Assembly (NCBI GenBank): GCA_017547385.1
Contig: JAFYPU010000010.1
Location: 186,001-250,000, forward strand
DNA: 64,000 nucleotides
Direction: 5' to 3'
Origin: Bacteroidaceae bacterium
GTDB taxonomy: Bacteria; Bacteroidota; Bacteroidia; Bacteroidales; Bacteroidaceae
The translations under genes were made by a program, and so were the position numbers. The notes under the pieces are model-generated. The model ran no database searches, had not been told where the DNA came from, and saw only the letters and a program-made list of their open reading frames with translations. This document shows positions 18,154-26,844 of this stretch, piece by piece (position 1 is the stretch's first letter; every line of letters starts with the position of its first letter).

Positions 18154-18615
18154 ATGAAACGCTACTCTTTCGCTCCCGTACAGGCACGCCCGTTCCCCAC
18201 CCTGCACGAGCTTGATAATCCTTGGATTTTCGGCAACGTCCGCTCCATTATCAATGTCAGCGAGCGCACATCCGAGGCCTTAATCACCGAATACGAGCGA
18301 CGCGGCATCGCCTATCACCACTTTCCCCTCAGCGAAGAAACCGACGACATCGGTTGGACCAACCTCCTGCTTGCCGTCGACGTGCTCCGCAACAACGTTC
18401 TCCACAACGTGCCTACCATCGTGCACTGTATGTGCGGCAACCACCGCAGTCGCCTTGTGGTGGAAGCCACTCATTACTCGTTGACCGGACAGCACCTGGA
18501 GGATCCCTACAAAGGAGCACCCAACCACCTGCTTTATAACCTCGAACACGGTCATTTCCCTCTCACTCGCGAAGCGGCTGAAAACCAATTATGTATATTT
18601 AAGCCCCATCCTTGA
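18154..18615 (+). CDS. Tyrosine/dual-specificity phosphatase-like protein
   Basis: A 153-residue protein with a CX5R active-site loop HCMCGNHRSR around residues 90-99 (C-M-C-G-N-H-R) preceded by the IVH strand typical of PTP superfamily P-loops. An N-terminal stretch, IFGNVRSIINVSERTSEAL (in part), resembles the region before the catalytic Asp of small dual-specificity phosphatases. The loop has an extra Cys and lacks the usual glycine run (CxxGxxR), so it may be a divergent or polyphosphate/lipid-type enzyme. The substrate is unknown. Its stop codon abuts a 21-bp-unit repeat. Confidence 0.65.
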   Translation: MKRYSFAPVQARPFPTLHELDNPWIFGNVRSIINVSERTSEALITEYERRGIAYHHFPLSEETDDIGWTNLLLAVDVLRNNVLHNVPTIVHCMCGNHRSRLVVEATHYSLTGQHLEDPYKGAPNHLLYNLEHGHFPLTREAAENQLCIFKPHP

Positions 18616-18677
18616 AAATCTGCAAGGCGTTTAGAAAATTCCGCAGTGCTTGTAGAATTTTCTAAACGCCTTGCAGA
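18615..18677. repeat. 63-bp intergenic repeat, family B variant (3 x 21 bp)
   Basis: Outer units are perfect 24-bp inverted copies (18616-18639 AAATCTGCAAGGCG... and its complement ending at 18679); the middle unit contains CCGCAGTGCTTGTAGA, shared with the family B copies at 11288 and 33844. It begins at the last base of the phosphatase stop codon and may also act as that gene's terminator hairpin. Confidence 0.85.
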
Positions 18678-18724
18678 TTTCACGGGCAAGCCACCCCCAC
18701 ACACTCCGAGTGCGTTCACAAGAT

Positions 18725-18793
18725 AGGCTGCGGCTCGGAAGAAAAAGAAAAACAAGTTTTCCTTTGTTCTCCGCTCGCCTTGCACTATCTTTG
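18725..18793 (+). repeat. Promoter-carrying repeat (copy 1), upstream of tRNA-Arg
   Basis: Begins GGCTGCGGCTCGGAAG and ends CTCGCCTTGCACTATCTTTG. Related copies are at 28339-28408 and 28424-28496. It contains TTTG (18763-18766) and TATCTTTG (18786-18793), 23 bases apart start to start, so it should act as the promoter for the tRNA-Arg gene starting 17 bases later. An internal A-rich/T-rich inverted repeat is present. Confidence 0.8.
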
Positions 18794-18809
18794 CACCACG
18801 AAAAGAAAT

Positions 18810-18883
18810 GGCTCCGTAGCTTAGCTGAATAGAGCGTCAGATTCCGGTTCTGAAGGTCCTGGGTTTGAATCCCAGCGGGGTCA
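18810..18883 (+). tRNA. tRNA-Arg (anticodon CCG)
   Basis: A complete cloverleaf: acceptor GGCTCCG / CGGGGTC (two G-T pairs), D arm GCTT...GAGC, anticodon stem TCAGA/TCTGA with loop TTCCGGT giving anticodon CCG, and T arm CTGGG-TTTGAAT-CCCAG. Discriminator base A at 18883; the CCA end is not encoded. It reads CGG codons. A strong terminator follows. Confidence 0.95.
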
Positions 18884-18892
18884 CAACGAGAA

Positions 18893-18928
18893 AAATCCCC
18901 CGATGCACGTGTGTGCATCGGGGGATTT
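18893..18928 (+). terminator. Terminator after tRNA-Arg
   Basis: A perfect 16-bp stem AAATCCCCCGATGCAC / GTGCATCGGGGGATTT with a 4-base loop. Confidence 0.85.
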
Positions 18929-18983
18929 ACATGTTTGCAGTTTTGACATTTGAAATCCCTTCTCAATTTAACGTTTATTAGCA

Positions 18984-20630
18984 ATGGGGGGGGGTAAATT
19001 GCAACTTTTATGCCTACCTTTGCAAACATACTTTAACAATCATTACAAAACCATCAACAAAACAAAGAAAAGCATAAAGACAAACACTTCCCTGCGCCTG
19101 TGCCTGCTGCTGCTGACGCTCTGCGCCACGATGCTGCATGCCGTAGAAATCAAGTATGGCCCCAACATCGTCTACGACGGAAAAGTGAACGACGCCGGTC
19201 AACCTTTCAAGAAAGGAAAGCTCACCACCACCTACAAAGCGAGCTCCAACGGCATGATTGCTGAAGAAAAAGACATCCTCGAAGGCGAATTCAACGGCGG
19301 CCGTGTGGAGAAAGCCAAATTGCGCTTGGCCAGATACAACGGTCCGCTTTGGCTCAACCGAGCCGTGTTCGAAGGAGTGGTGGAATACACCATCGAGGAG
19401 GGAGGCAAAAGCGTAACCTACAAGCTCCTTGAAGGCGAACTGAAAGACAATTCATTCCACAAGCTGAGCATCACCCCCCGAAGCCCCATGACCATCACCC
19501 GTCAGCCCGGCGAAGACATGGGCTGCGCCACCATCACCACCCCCGTGGTGCTCAAGGGAGAAGCATTGGAGGTGAACGAAAGAAACCTTGCCGGGTGGGG
19601 CAATCCCTACCGCCCCCTCACGCTCGAAACCCTGGGCGTAACCGGAGTGAACAAAGCCATCACCTATACCCTCGACAAGAACTTCAACCTTCAAAAAGAA
19701 GAAGGGCAGCAACTCTATTTCGGAGAGGGCAAAGAAGTGAGCCACAACGCCGAAAAAGGATACGTGTATGTAAAAATGGCCAATGGAGATGAATTCTTCT
19801 TTAATCAGAACACCTCCAAAGCATATTTCTGCCGCCAATACACAGACGCCACCATCTCCCACCTTCCCAAAGGCAGCACCATCAAATATGCCAACGGCAA
19901 CACTTTCAAAGGCACCATAAAGATTGCCGGCAACCAAGAGCCCAACGCCCTCTACAAGCGCATCATGCAATCCAGCACATTGGCCGAAGCCGGCATTAGC
20001 ATTTTCACCGGTGAGATGACCCAAGCCGACGGCCAAGTTGTGAAATACGTCGAAGGTCTGACCGAAGCCGAAGTCCAAGCTGTTCGCGAACGTCGCGAAC
20101 GCGAGGCTGCCGAAGAGCGCGCACGTCAGGAGCAAGAAGCCGCTCAGCGCGCAGCCGAAGCCAAACGCGCACGCGCCAAGCTCGTCGGCACCTGGGAACT
20201 GTTGAACTATTACAACGGCATCAAAATCATCTACACCCTCAAGGCCGATGGCACCATGACCGCCGACTACACCTACACCCATCCCCAGCTCAAGCAAGGC
20301 ACCACGCTGAAGTTCAAGACCTCAGCCGACTGGAGCACCAGCGACACCGGCTTCTGCGTGAACAGAAACGGCGTTAAGGATCAGAACATCAGCTTCAACT
20401 CCACCGACAGATCCCTCATGGCCACCGTAAACACCGGTTGCAACAGATACGGCAGAGAGACCTTCCTCAGCATGACACAGTTCGAATTGATTAAAGAATG
20501 CGACGGAGGCAAATCATTGGCCTATAACGACAAGTGCTTCTGGGACATCAGCATCTCCGGCACAAGCATGACCGCCACCACCCGCCGCCAGGGCGAAGAA
20601 GTAACGGTGAAGTTCAAAAAGATTAAATAA
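18984..20630 (+). CDS. Exported protein with coiled coil and lipocalin-like C-terminal domain; start uncertain
   Basis: The frame from the only upstream ATG encodes 548 residues, but the signal peptide (LRLCLLLLTLCATMLHAVE) begins near residue 38. A good -7 motif TACCTTTG at 19015-19022 lies inside the frame, and no ATG, GTG or TTG follows it before the signal peptide except near the signal hydrophobic core, so translation may start from ATG at 18984 (with a more distal promoter) or from a rare codon such as ATA. Residues about 60-330 are MORN-like (repeated NGxxFxGTxK patterns: YDGKVN, EGEFNGG, YANGNTFKG), 365-400 form an R/E/A-rich coiled coil, and 400-548 a lipocalin-like beta barrel (LVGTWELLNYYNGIKIIYTLKADGTM, in part). 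Function unknown; probably a periplasmic or surface protein. Confidence 0.75.
   Translation: MGGGKLQLLCLPLQTYFNNHYKTINKTKKSIKTNTSLRLCLLLLTLCATMLHAVEIKYGPNIVYDGKVNDAGQPFKKGKLTTTYKASSNGMIAEEKDILEGEFNGGRVEKAKLRLARYNGPLWLNRAVFEGVVEYTIEEGGKSVTYKLLEGELKDNSFHKLSITPRSPMTITRQPGEDMGCATITTPVVLKGEALEVNERNLAGWGNPYRPLTLETLGVTGVNKAITYTLDKNFNLQKEEGQQLYFGEGKEVSHNAEKGYVYVKMANGDEFFFNQNTSKAYFCRQYTDATISHLPKGSTIKYANGNTFKGTIKIAGNQEPNALYKRIMQSSTLAEAGISIFTGEMTQADGQVVKYVEGLTEAEVQAVRERREREAAEERARQEQEAAQRAAEAKRARAKLVGTWELLNYYNGIKIIYTLKADGTMTADYTYTHPQLKQGTTLKFKTSADWSTSDTGFCVNRNGVKDQNISFNSTDRSLMATVNTGCNRYGRETFLSMTQFELIKECDGGKSLAYNDKCFWDISISGTSMTATTRRQGEEVTVKFKKIK
19015..19022 (+). promoter_or_regulatory. Candidate -7 element inside the annotated 5' end of the 18984 gene
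   Basis: TACCTTTG fits TAnnTTTG exactly, but the position 23 bases upstream falls in a run of nine G (18986-18994) instead of TTTG. If used, it would exclude the ATG at 18984. Confidence 0.45.
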
Positions 20631-20665
20631 GTGTGTAAACAAAAATCAACACTCCACTAATCAAC

Positions 20666-20708
20666 ATATCCGCGTATGCTACTCGAACGGCATCCGCGGA
20701 TATTTTTA
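20666..20708 (+). terminator. Terminator after the lipocalin-like gene
   Basis: The stem ATATCCGCG (20666-20674) pairs with CGCGGATAT (20695-20703), extended by ATGC/GCAT with one mismatch, followed by TTTTT. Confidence 0.75.
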
Positions 20709-20862
20709 TGCCAAGTGCGCTCATTCATCCATCAACAGACGGAGGTGCAAATTCAGCCAAGACAATCGTTCTCACATCAAAAAAGGATATTTTCATTACC
20801 ACACGAGTCTCCAAAAAGCATGCATGTCTTCTGCGAAAAAAATGGGCTATATCAGGCATTTG

Positions 20863-20925
20863 AAAGATAGTGCTCATCTATGCCAACGATGAGCACTATC
20901 TTTGGCATAGATGAGCACTATCTTT
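20863..20925. repeat. 63-bp intergenic repeat, family C (3 x 21 bp)
   Basis: Perfect 24-bp inverted outer arms (20863-20886 and 20902-20925, beginning AAAGATAGTGCTCATC) enclose a 15-base middle (CGATGAGCACTATCT) that repeats the inner part of the right arm, so the left arm can pair with either partner. It lies 223 bases upstream of fucI. The rest of the 517-base gap from 20631 holds a terminator (20666-20708) and no recognised gene. Confidence 0.88.
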
Positions 20926-21147
20926 ATCAAAGAAATTGGGTATCTTAAAACAAGACTTTTTTGAGGGAGAAAACCGGAACAAAAGTTCTCCCTTTCTTCA
21001 AAAACTTTCAATAAGCACGGAATATCCCCTCAGAAGGTCTTACCCTTTCGTTTTTCTGCCCTACAACATATTCTCCCCTCTCCGCCTTATTCGCAAGAAA
21101 TGTGTTCCTTTGTGTACTTTTTAATCAACTTAAATCAAAGAAATACT

Positions 21148-22923
21148 ATGAGCAAATACCCTAAAATTGGTATTCGCCCCACGATTGACGGTCGTCAGGG
21201 TGGTGTGCGCGAAAGTTTGGAAGAAAAAACAATGTCTTTGGCAAAGGCAGTGGCTGAATTGATTTCGGCAAATGTTCGCCATGCCGACGGAACGCCCGTG
21301 GAGTGTGTAATTGCAGACGGAACAATCGGTCGCGTAGCTGAAACTGCTGCTTGTCAGGCCAAGTTTGAACGCGAAGGCGTGGGTGCAACGATTAGTGTTA
21401 CATCTTGCTGGTGCTACGGCTCTGAAACAATGGACATGCATCCGCATTGGCCTAAGGCTGTTTGGGGTTTCAATGGCACAGAGCGCCCGGGTGCGGTGTA
21501 TCTCGCTGCCGTTTTGGCAGGCCATGCACAGAAGGGACTTCCCGCTTTTGGTATTTATGGCCACGATGTTCAGGATATTACGGACAATTCGATTCCTGCC
21601 GATGTGGCTGAGAAGATTCTGCGTTGGGCACGTGCAGCATTGGCTGTGGCTACGATGCGCGGCGAGAGCTATCTTTCTATCGGTAGCCAATGTATGGGTA
21701 TCGCGGGCAGTATCGTTGACCAAAATTTCTTCCAGGAATATCTCGGCATGCGCAACGAAAGTGTGGACGAAACAGAGATTCTTCGCCGCATGGAAGAGGG
21801 TATTTACGACCACGAGGAGTATGCCAAGGCGATGGCATGGACTGAAAAATACTGCAAGGTGAATGAGGGTTGGGACAAGAACCGCCCCGAAAAGCAGAAG
21901 GACCGTGCCGGCAAGGATGCCGACTGGGAATTTGTGGTGAAGATGACGCTCATCGTGCGCGACTTGATGCAGGGCAATCCCAAACTCCGCGAGCTGGGTT
22001 ATCTTGAAGAAGCGATTGGCCATAATGCGATTGCTGCCGGCTTCCAGGGTCAGCGTCAGTGGACGGACTGGAAGCCCAATGGCGACTTTACGGAGGCTCT
22101 GATGTGCTCTACGTTCGACTGGAACGGCATTCGCAAGGCTTACACCGTGGCTACGGAAAACGATGCGTGCAATGCTGTGGCAATGCTCTTTGGCAATTTG
22201 CTCACAGGTTGCGGACAGATGTTCTCGGATGTTCGTACTTACTGGAGCCCCGAAGCCGTGAAGCGCGTTACGGGCAAGGAGCTCACGGGGCTTGCTGCCG
22301 GCGGTATGATTCACCTCATCAACTCGGGTGCCACGACGCTCGACGCCACGGGTGCCAGCACGAATGCCAAGGGCGAGCCTTGCATGAAGCCTTGTTGGGA
22401 AATGACCGACGCTGATGCTGAGGCTTGCTTGAAGAATACGAACTGGATGCCTGCCGACCGCGATTACTTCCGTGGGGGTGGTTTCTCCTCTAACTTCCTC
22501 TCAAAGGGTGGCATGCCTGTTACGATGAGTCGTTTGAACTTGGTGAAGGGTCTCGGTCCGGTGCTCCAGATTGCAGAGGGATGGACGGCCGACGTCGACC
22601 CCGAAATTCACGATGTGCTCAACATGCGCACCGACCCCACTTGGCCTACAACTTGGTTCGTGCCTCGCCTCGACGAAACGAAAGCGCCGTTCAAGGATGT
22701 ATATTCTGTAATGAACAACTGGGGAGCTAACCATGGTGCTATCAGCTACGGCCACATCGGTGCCGACTTGATTACGCTCGCATCAATGCTCCGCATCCCT
22801 GTATGTATGCACAATGTGCCCGAAGAAAATATCTTCCGCCCCGCAGCTTGGAATGCATTCGGCATGGACAAGGAGGGCGCAGACTATCGTGCTTGCCAAA
22901 CTTACGGACCTATCTATAAGTAG
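21148..22923 (+). CDS. fucI: L-fucose isomerase
   Basis: A 591-residue protein, identical in length to E. coli FucI. The ATG at 21148 gives the family N-terminus [16 protein letters not shown]. Typical FucI segments are visible: [44 protein letters not shown], the metal-ligand region [11 protein letters not shown] (with the E of TEND), [16 protein letters not shown], and the C-terminal [19 protein letters not shown] with the ligand His. It converts L-fucose to L-fuculose, first step of fucose catabolism, in the cytoplasm as a Mn2+ hexamer. It heads a six-gene operon. No fucose-sensing regulator (such as a GntR-family FucR) is in the window. Confidence 0.97.
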   Translation: MSKYPKIGIRPTIDGRQGGVRESLEEKTMSLAKAVAELISANVRHADGTPVECVIADGTIGRVAETAACQAKFEREGVGATISVTSCWCYGSETMDMHPHWPKAVWGFNGTERPGAVYLAAVLAGHAQKGLPAFGIYGHDVQDITDNSIPADVAEKILRWARAALAVATMRGESYLSIGSQCMGIAGSIVDQNFFQEYLGMRNESVDETEILRRMEEGIYDHEEYAKAMAWTEKYCKVNEGWDKNRPEKQKDRAGKDADWEFVVKMTLIVRDLMQGNPKLRELGYLEEAIGHNAIAAGFQGQRQWTDWKPNGDFTEALMCSTFDWNGIRKAYTVATENDACNAVAMLFGNLLTGCGQMFSDVRTYWSPEAVKRVTGKELTGLAAGGMIHLINSGATTLDATGASTNAKGEPCMKPCWEMTDADAEACLKNTNWMPADRDYFRGGGFSSNFLSKGGMPVTMSRLNLVKGLGPVLQIAEGWTADVDPEIHDVLNMRTDPTWPTTWFVPRLDETKAPFKDVYSVMNNWGANHGAISYGHIGADLITLASMLRIPVCMHNVPEENIFRPAAWNAFGMDKEGADYRACQTYGPIYK

Positions 22924-23060
22924 AATAAAGCCAAAGAGGCAGCCATTTGCTGCATTCGGCATATCTTTTTTATCATCAAAATCAATAGAGCCATGAGCGA
23001 GGCCTGTACTAAGTGCTCGGGCTTCGCTCATGCTCGGACATATACACATAACGACGTATC

Positions 23061-24215
23061 ATGACAAGACGTTTTATCCTTAACGAAGTATCATACTTTG
23101 GTCCCGGCTCACGCGAAGTGTTGCCCCAGGAGATTGCACGCTTAGGTTTTAAGAAAGCATTTGTAGCAACGGATAAGGACCTTATAAAATTTGGTGTTGC
23201 CGACAAAGTGCTCAAGGTGCTCGAAGCAGCAAACATTCCTTACGAAGTATTCAGCGACATCAAGCCCAACCCCACGGTGGCAAACGTGAAGGCAGGCGTA
23301 GCAGCCTTTGCAGCTTCGGGTGCCGACTTTATCCTTGCTATCGGTGGCGGTTCGTCGATGGACACAGCCAAGGCGGTGGGTATCATTACGAACAATCCCG
23401 AATTTGCTGACGTCGTTTCGCTCGAAGGCGTGGCTGACACGAAGAATAAGTCTGTGCCCATCATTGCATTGCCCACAACTGCTGGTACAGCTGCCGAAGT
23501 TACGATTAACTACGTGATTACCGATGAGGCTAACGCCAAGAAGATGGTGTGTGTTGACCCCAACGATATTCCTGTAATGGCGATTGTTGATGCTGAGTTG
23601 ATGTACACATTGCCCAAGGGCCTAACTGCCGCTACGGGTATGGATGCGCTTACGCACGCCATCGAAGGACTCATTACGAAAGGGGCTTGGGAAATGAGTG
23701 ACATGTTCGAACTCAAGGCGATTGAAATGATTGCGCGCCATCTTGAAATTGCAGTCAACGAACCCCAAAATGCCGAAGCACGCGACGGCATGGCTGTGGC
23801 ACAATACATTGCAGGTATGGCGTTTTCAAACGTAGGTCTTGGAGTTGTTCACGGCATGGCTCACCCCCTCGGAGCTATCTTCGACATCCCTCACGGTGTG
23901 GCAAACGCGCTGTTGCTCCCTACGGTGATGGAGTTCAATATGCCGGCTGCGGTTGAAAAGTATGTGCAGATTGCCAAGGCAATGGATGTTTATAGCGCAG
24001 GTATGAGCAACGAAGAAGCTGCTCAGGCAGCAGTCGATGCCGTTAAGGCACTCGCTGTGCGTGTAGGTATTCCTCAGCACCTCACAGACTTAGGCATTAA
24101 GGCCGAAGACCTCGACCGCCTGGCTGAAGCTGCGGCTGCCGATGTTTGTACTCCCGGTAATCCTCGCGAAGTAAATAAGGAAATCATTCTCGAACTTTAT
24201 AAGAAAGTATTGTAA
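23061..24215 (+). CDS. fucO: Lactaldehyde reductase (1,2-propanediol oxidoreductase)
   Basis: A 384-residue iron-dependent (group III) alcohol dehydrogenase, same size as E. coli FucO (382). The nucleotide-binding GGGSSMDTAKA (residues about 95-105), the conserved LPTTAGTAAEVT, and the iron-ligand stretch HGMAHPLGAIFDIPHG with three histidines are intact. It reduces L-lactaldehyde to L-1,2-propanediol with NADH under anaerobic conditions. It lies 137 bases after fucI; that gap holds a hairpin (stem ATGAGCGA.../...TTCGCTCAT at about 22993-23030) which may tune expression within the operon. Confidence 0.95.
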   Translation: MTRRFILNEVSYFGPGSREVLPQEIARLGFKKAFVATDKDLIKFGVADKVLKVLEAANIPYEVFSDIKPNPTVANVKAGVAAFAASGADFILAIGGGSSMDTAKAVGIITNNPEFADVVSLEGVADTKNKSVPIIALPTTAGTAAEVTINYVITDEANAKKMVCVDPNDIPVMAIVDAELMYTLPKGLTAATGMDALTHAIEGLITKGAWEMSDMFELKAIEMIARHLEIAVNEPQNAEARDGMAVAQYIAGMAFSNVGLGVVHGMAHPLGAIFDIPHGVANALLLPTVMEFNMPAAVEKYVQIAKAMDVYSAGMSNEEAAQAAVDAVKALAVRVGIPQHLTDLGIKAEDLDRLAEAAAADVCTPGNPREVNKEIILELYKKVL

Positions 24216-24222
24216 GACTATT

Positions 24223-24861
24223 ATGATTACAAACCTCCATATTGAAGAATTCATCAAGCAAGCCCACCGCGTGGGCGACGCCGGTCTGACTGTCTGCAGC
24301 AGTGGCAACCTTTCATGGCGCATTGGCGACGAAGCACTCGTTTCGGGCACAGGCTCATGGGTGCCAACGATTCAGAAAGAAAAGGTATCTCAGTGTGTCG
24401 TAGCCACAGGCGAAGTTGTCAACGGAGTAAAACCCTCCATGGAGAGCGGCTTCCACCTTGGTGTGCTGCGCGAGCGTCCTGATGTGAATGTGGTGCTTCA
24501 TTTCCAATCACCCTACGCCACCGCCGTATCGTGCATGAAGGAGAAACCCGAGAACTTCAACGTAACGGCAGAAGTGCCTTGCCACGTAGGCCGCGAAATC
24601 CCCGTTATCCCCTATCTCCGTCCGGGTTCTCCGGAATTGGCAAAAGCAGTGGTGGAAGCCATGCGCAAACACAACTCCGTGTTGCTCACCAATCACGGTC
24701 AAGTGGTCTGCGGTAAGGATTTCGACCAGGCTTTCGAACGTGCCATGTTCTTCGAAATGGCTTGTCGCATCATCATCCAGAGCGGCGGCAACTACTCCGT
24801 GCTCTCAACAAGAGAAATTGAGGACTTGGACATCTACGTTCTCGGAAAGAAAACAAAATGA
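24223..24861 (+). CDS. fucA: L-fuculose-phosphate aldolase (class II aldolase/adducin family)
   Basis: A 212-residue protein, same length as the E. coli enzyme (215). Substrate-binding SSGNLSWR, phosphate-loop SGTGSW, catalytic Glu74 (PSMESG) and the C-terminal zinc ligand His158 (LTNHGQ) are present. The central zinc site reads VLHFQSPYAT: His93 is kept but the second histidine of E. coli FucA (His94 there) is replaced by Gln95. Glutamine could still coordinate or the site may be altered, so activity is inferred from position and similarity. It cleaves L-fuculose-1-phosphate into DHAP and L-lactaldehyde. It starts 8 bases after fucO, clearly the same transcript. Confidence 0.85.
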   Translation: MITNLHIEEFIKQAHRVGDAGLTVCSSGNLSWRIGDEALVSGTGSWVPTIQKEKVSQCVVATGEVVNGVKPSMESGFHLGVLRERPDVNVVLHFQSPYATAVSCMKEKPENFNVTAEVPCHVGREIPVIPYLRPGSPELAKAVVEAMRKHNSVLLTNHGQVVCGKDFDQAFERAMFFEMACRIIIQSGGNYSVLSTREIEDLDIYVLGKKTK

Positions 24862-24867
24862 CACAGC

Positions 24868-24902
24868 CACGAGGGGTGGGCAACCGCCCTTCGTGTTTTT
24901 TT
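24868..24902 (+). terminator. Candidate intra-operon terminator/attenuator between fucA and the kinase gene
   Basis: CACGAGGGGTG (24868-24878) and CGCCCTTCGTG (24885-24895), with one mismatch and one G-T pair, followed by seven T residues. The shape is that of an intrinsic terminator, but genes of the same pathway continue downstream. Confidence 0.6.
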
Positions 24903-24936
24903 GCCTTATGGCAGCAGTTCACAATCTTTACACAGC

Positions 24937-26355
24937 ATGAACAAAAAAGTATACCTTGCAGCCGATTTTGGTGGAGGCAGCGGCCGCGTCATTGCCGGAT
25001 GGTTGGAAAACGGCCGGCTCATCATGGAAGAAGTGCATCGCTTCGGCAACCGGCAAGTGAGACTCGGCGACCACATCCATTGGGATTTTCCGGCACTGTT
25101 CGAAGACATGAAACACGGCATGAAGCTAGCAGCCGACAAAGGATATGCAGTGCAGAGCATCGGCATCGACACGTGGGGAGTGGACTTCGGCCTGCTCGAC
25201 AAAGAAGGATGCCTGCTCGGCAACCCCGTGTGCTATCGCGACCCACACACCCAAGGAGTTCCCGAACAAGTGAGCCGCATCATCGCTCCCACTGCCCACT
25301 ACGCCACCACCGGCATACAAGTGATGGAAATCAACAGCCTTTCACAACTCTATAGCAGGAAAGGCAGTGCACAGCTGGAGGCTGCCCAACAATTGCTCTT
25401 CATGCCCGATTTGTTCAGCTACTTCTTGACCGATAAGGCCAACAATGAGTATTGCATTGCTTCCACATCCGAACTGTTGGATGCCAAGAAGCGCGATTGG
25501 TCATGGGAAACCATCGAGGCACTCGGCCTGCCCCGACAGATTTTTGGCCGTATTGTCATGCCCGGCACCATTCGCGGAACATTACGCAAAGACATTGCCG
25601 CCGAAACCGGATTGGGCGAAATCAATGTGGTGGCAGTCGGTTCGCACGACACAGCTTCAGCCGTGGCTGCCATTCCGGCCGAAGAGAGCAGCGACACATG
25701 GGCTTTCCTGAGTTCGGGCACATGGTCTTTGTTGGGAGTGGAACTTGACGAACCCATTCTCACCGAAGCTGCTCGGTTGGCCGAGTTTACCAACGAAGGC
25801 GGCGTGGGAGGACGCATTCGCTTCCTGCAAAACATCACAGGTCTTTGGATTTTACAACGTCTCATGGCCGAATGGGAAGCCCGAGGCGAAGCACAAACAT
25901 TCGACACCTTGCTGCCGGCGGCCGAGGCTGCCGTTATCGATAGCCTCATCCCTGTGAGCGATGCTGCTTTCACCAACCCGCCCTCCATGGAGCAAGCCAT
26001 CATAAATTACTGTCGGGAACATGCACTAAGCATTCCACAAAACAAAGCCGAAATGACACGCTGCGTTTTGCAATCGCTCGCCGAAAAATATCGGGAAGCC
26101 ATTCAGCACCTTAACACCTTGCTGCCCCACCCCGTCAAACGACTGCACATCATCGGAGGCGGTTCTCGCAACCGGTTGCTCAATCGTCTCACCGCCAATG
26201 CCACCGGTCTGCCCGTTTTGGCAGGTCCTGTGGAAGCCACAGCCATGGGCAACATTCTTGTGCAAGCCATGGCAGCCGGCGAAGTGGCTGACATCAATCA
26301 CCTGCGCTCCATCGTGCGTCAAAGCGTCAGCCCTCAAGTGTTCATGCCCGCTTAA
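24937..26355 (+). CDS. L-fuculokinase (rhamnulokinase-like FGGY kinase)
   Basis: A 472-residue FGGY-family kinase starting MNKKVYLAADFGGGSGR, with the N-terminal phosphate-1 loop (DFGGGSGR), the catalytic-loop SIGIDTWGVDFGLLD containing the predicted general base Asp, and the C-terminal ATP-binding HIIGGGSRNRLLN. By sequence it is closest to RhaB-type kinases, and Bacteroides uses such enzymes as fuculokinases; its place between fucA and fucP supports phosphorylation of L-fuculose. The start at 24937 is taken because the upstream in-frame codon lies over the terminator-like hairpin. It could also accept L-rhamnulose. Confidence 0.88.
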   Translation: MNKKVYLAADFGGGSGRVIAGWLENGRLIMEEVHRFGNRQVRLGDHIHWDFPALFEDMKHGMKLAADKGYAVQSIGIDTWGVDFGLLDKEGCLLGNPVCYRDPHTQGVPEQVSRIIAPTAHYATTGIQVMEINSLSQLYSRKGSAQLEAAQQLLFMPDLFSYFLTDKANNEYCIASTSELLDAKKRDWSWETIEALGLPRQIFGRIVMPGTIRGTLRKDIAAETGLGEINVVAVGSHDTASAVAAIPAEESSDTWAFLSSGTWSLLGVELDEPILTEAARLAEFTNEGGVGGRIRFLQNITGLWILQRLMAEWEARGEAQTFDTLLPAAEAAVIDSLIPVSDAAFTNPPSMEQAIINYCREHALSIPQNKAEMTRCVLQSLAEKYREAIQHLNTLLPHPVKRLHIIGGGSRNRLLNRLTANATGLPVLAGPVEATAMGNILVQAMAAGEVADINHLRSIVRQSVSPQVFMPA

Positions 26356-26420
26356 GAAGTAAACTTTCTGCCCCCCTGTCTTCATGGGACGGTTCATTCA
26401 TTTTCACCAAACCCATCATC

Positions 26421-26807
26421 ATGCAAACACCCCAAGAGGGCTATCGCGTACAGCCCTATTCACAACCCGTCAAACGCTACTGCCAAACCCTCGACTTGCG
26501 CGACAATCCCGAACTCATCGCCGAATATCGCAAGCGCCACAGCAAGGAACACGCCTGGAAGGAAATCATTGCAGGTATTCGCGAAGTGGGCATCCTTGAA
26601 ATGGAAATCTACATTCTCGGCACACGCCTTTTCATGATTGTGGAAACGCCTCTCGATTTCGATTGGGACACAGCCATGACACGCCTCTCCACTCTGCCGC
26701 GCCAAGCCGAATGGGAAGATTATATGGCCGAGTTCCAGCTTGTCAAAGCCGGCATGTCGTCTTCCGAGAAGTGGCAACTCATGGAGCGCATGTTCCATCT
26801 TTATTAA
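26421..26807 (+). CDS. rhaM: L-rhamnose mutarotase family protein
   Basis: A 128-residue dimeric alpha/beta-barrel family member: core strands YCQTLDLRDNPELIAEYRKRHS (in part), KEIIAGIREVGILEMEIYILGTRLFMIVET (in part) and the C-terminal WQLMERMFHLY match RhaM/YiiL. It interconverts alpha and beta sugar anomers; in E. coli RhaM serves rhamnose and FucU serves fucose, but in this operon it probably serves L-fucose. It lies between the kinase and permease genes. Confidence 0.85.
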   Translation: MQTPQEGYRVQPYSQPVKRYCQTLDLRDNPELIAEYRKRHSKEHAWKEIIAGIREVGILEMEIYILGTRLFMIVETPLDFDWDTAMTRLSTLPRQAEWEDYMAEFQLVKAGMSSSEKWQLMERMFHLY

Positions 26808-26844
26808 TTAACACAGCATTTACAGTTTTCCCAAAACACCTTCC

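Noticed and set aside
21130-22314. 394-codon minus-strand frame across fucI
   Set aside because: FucI is unambiguous on the plus strand; the antisense frame shows no family features.
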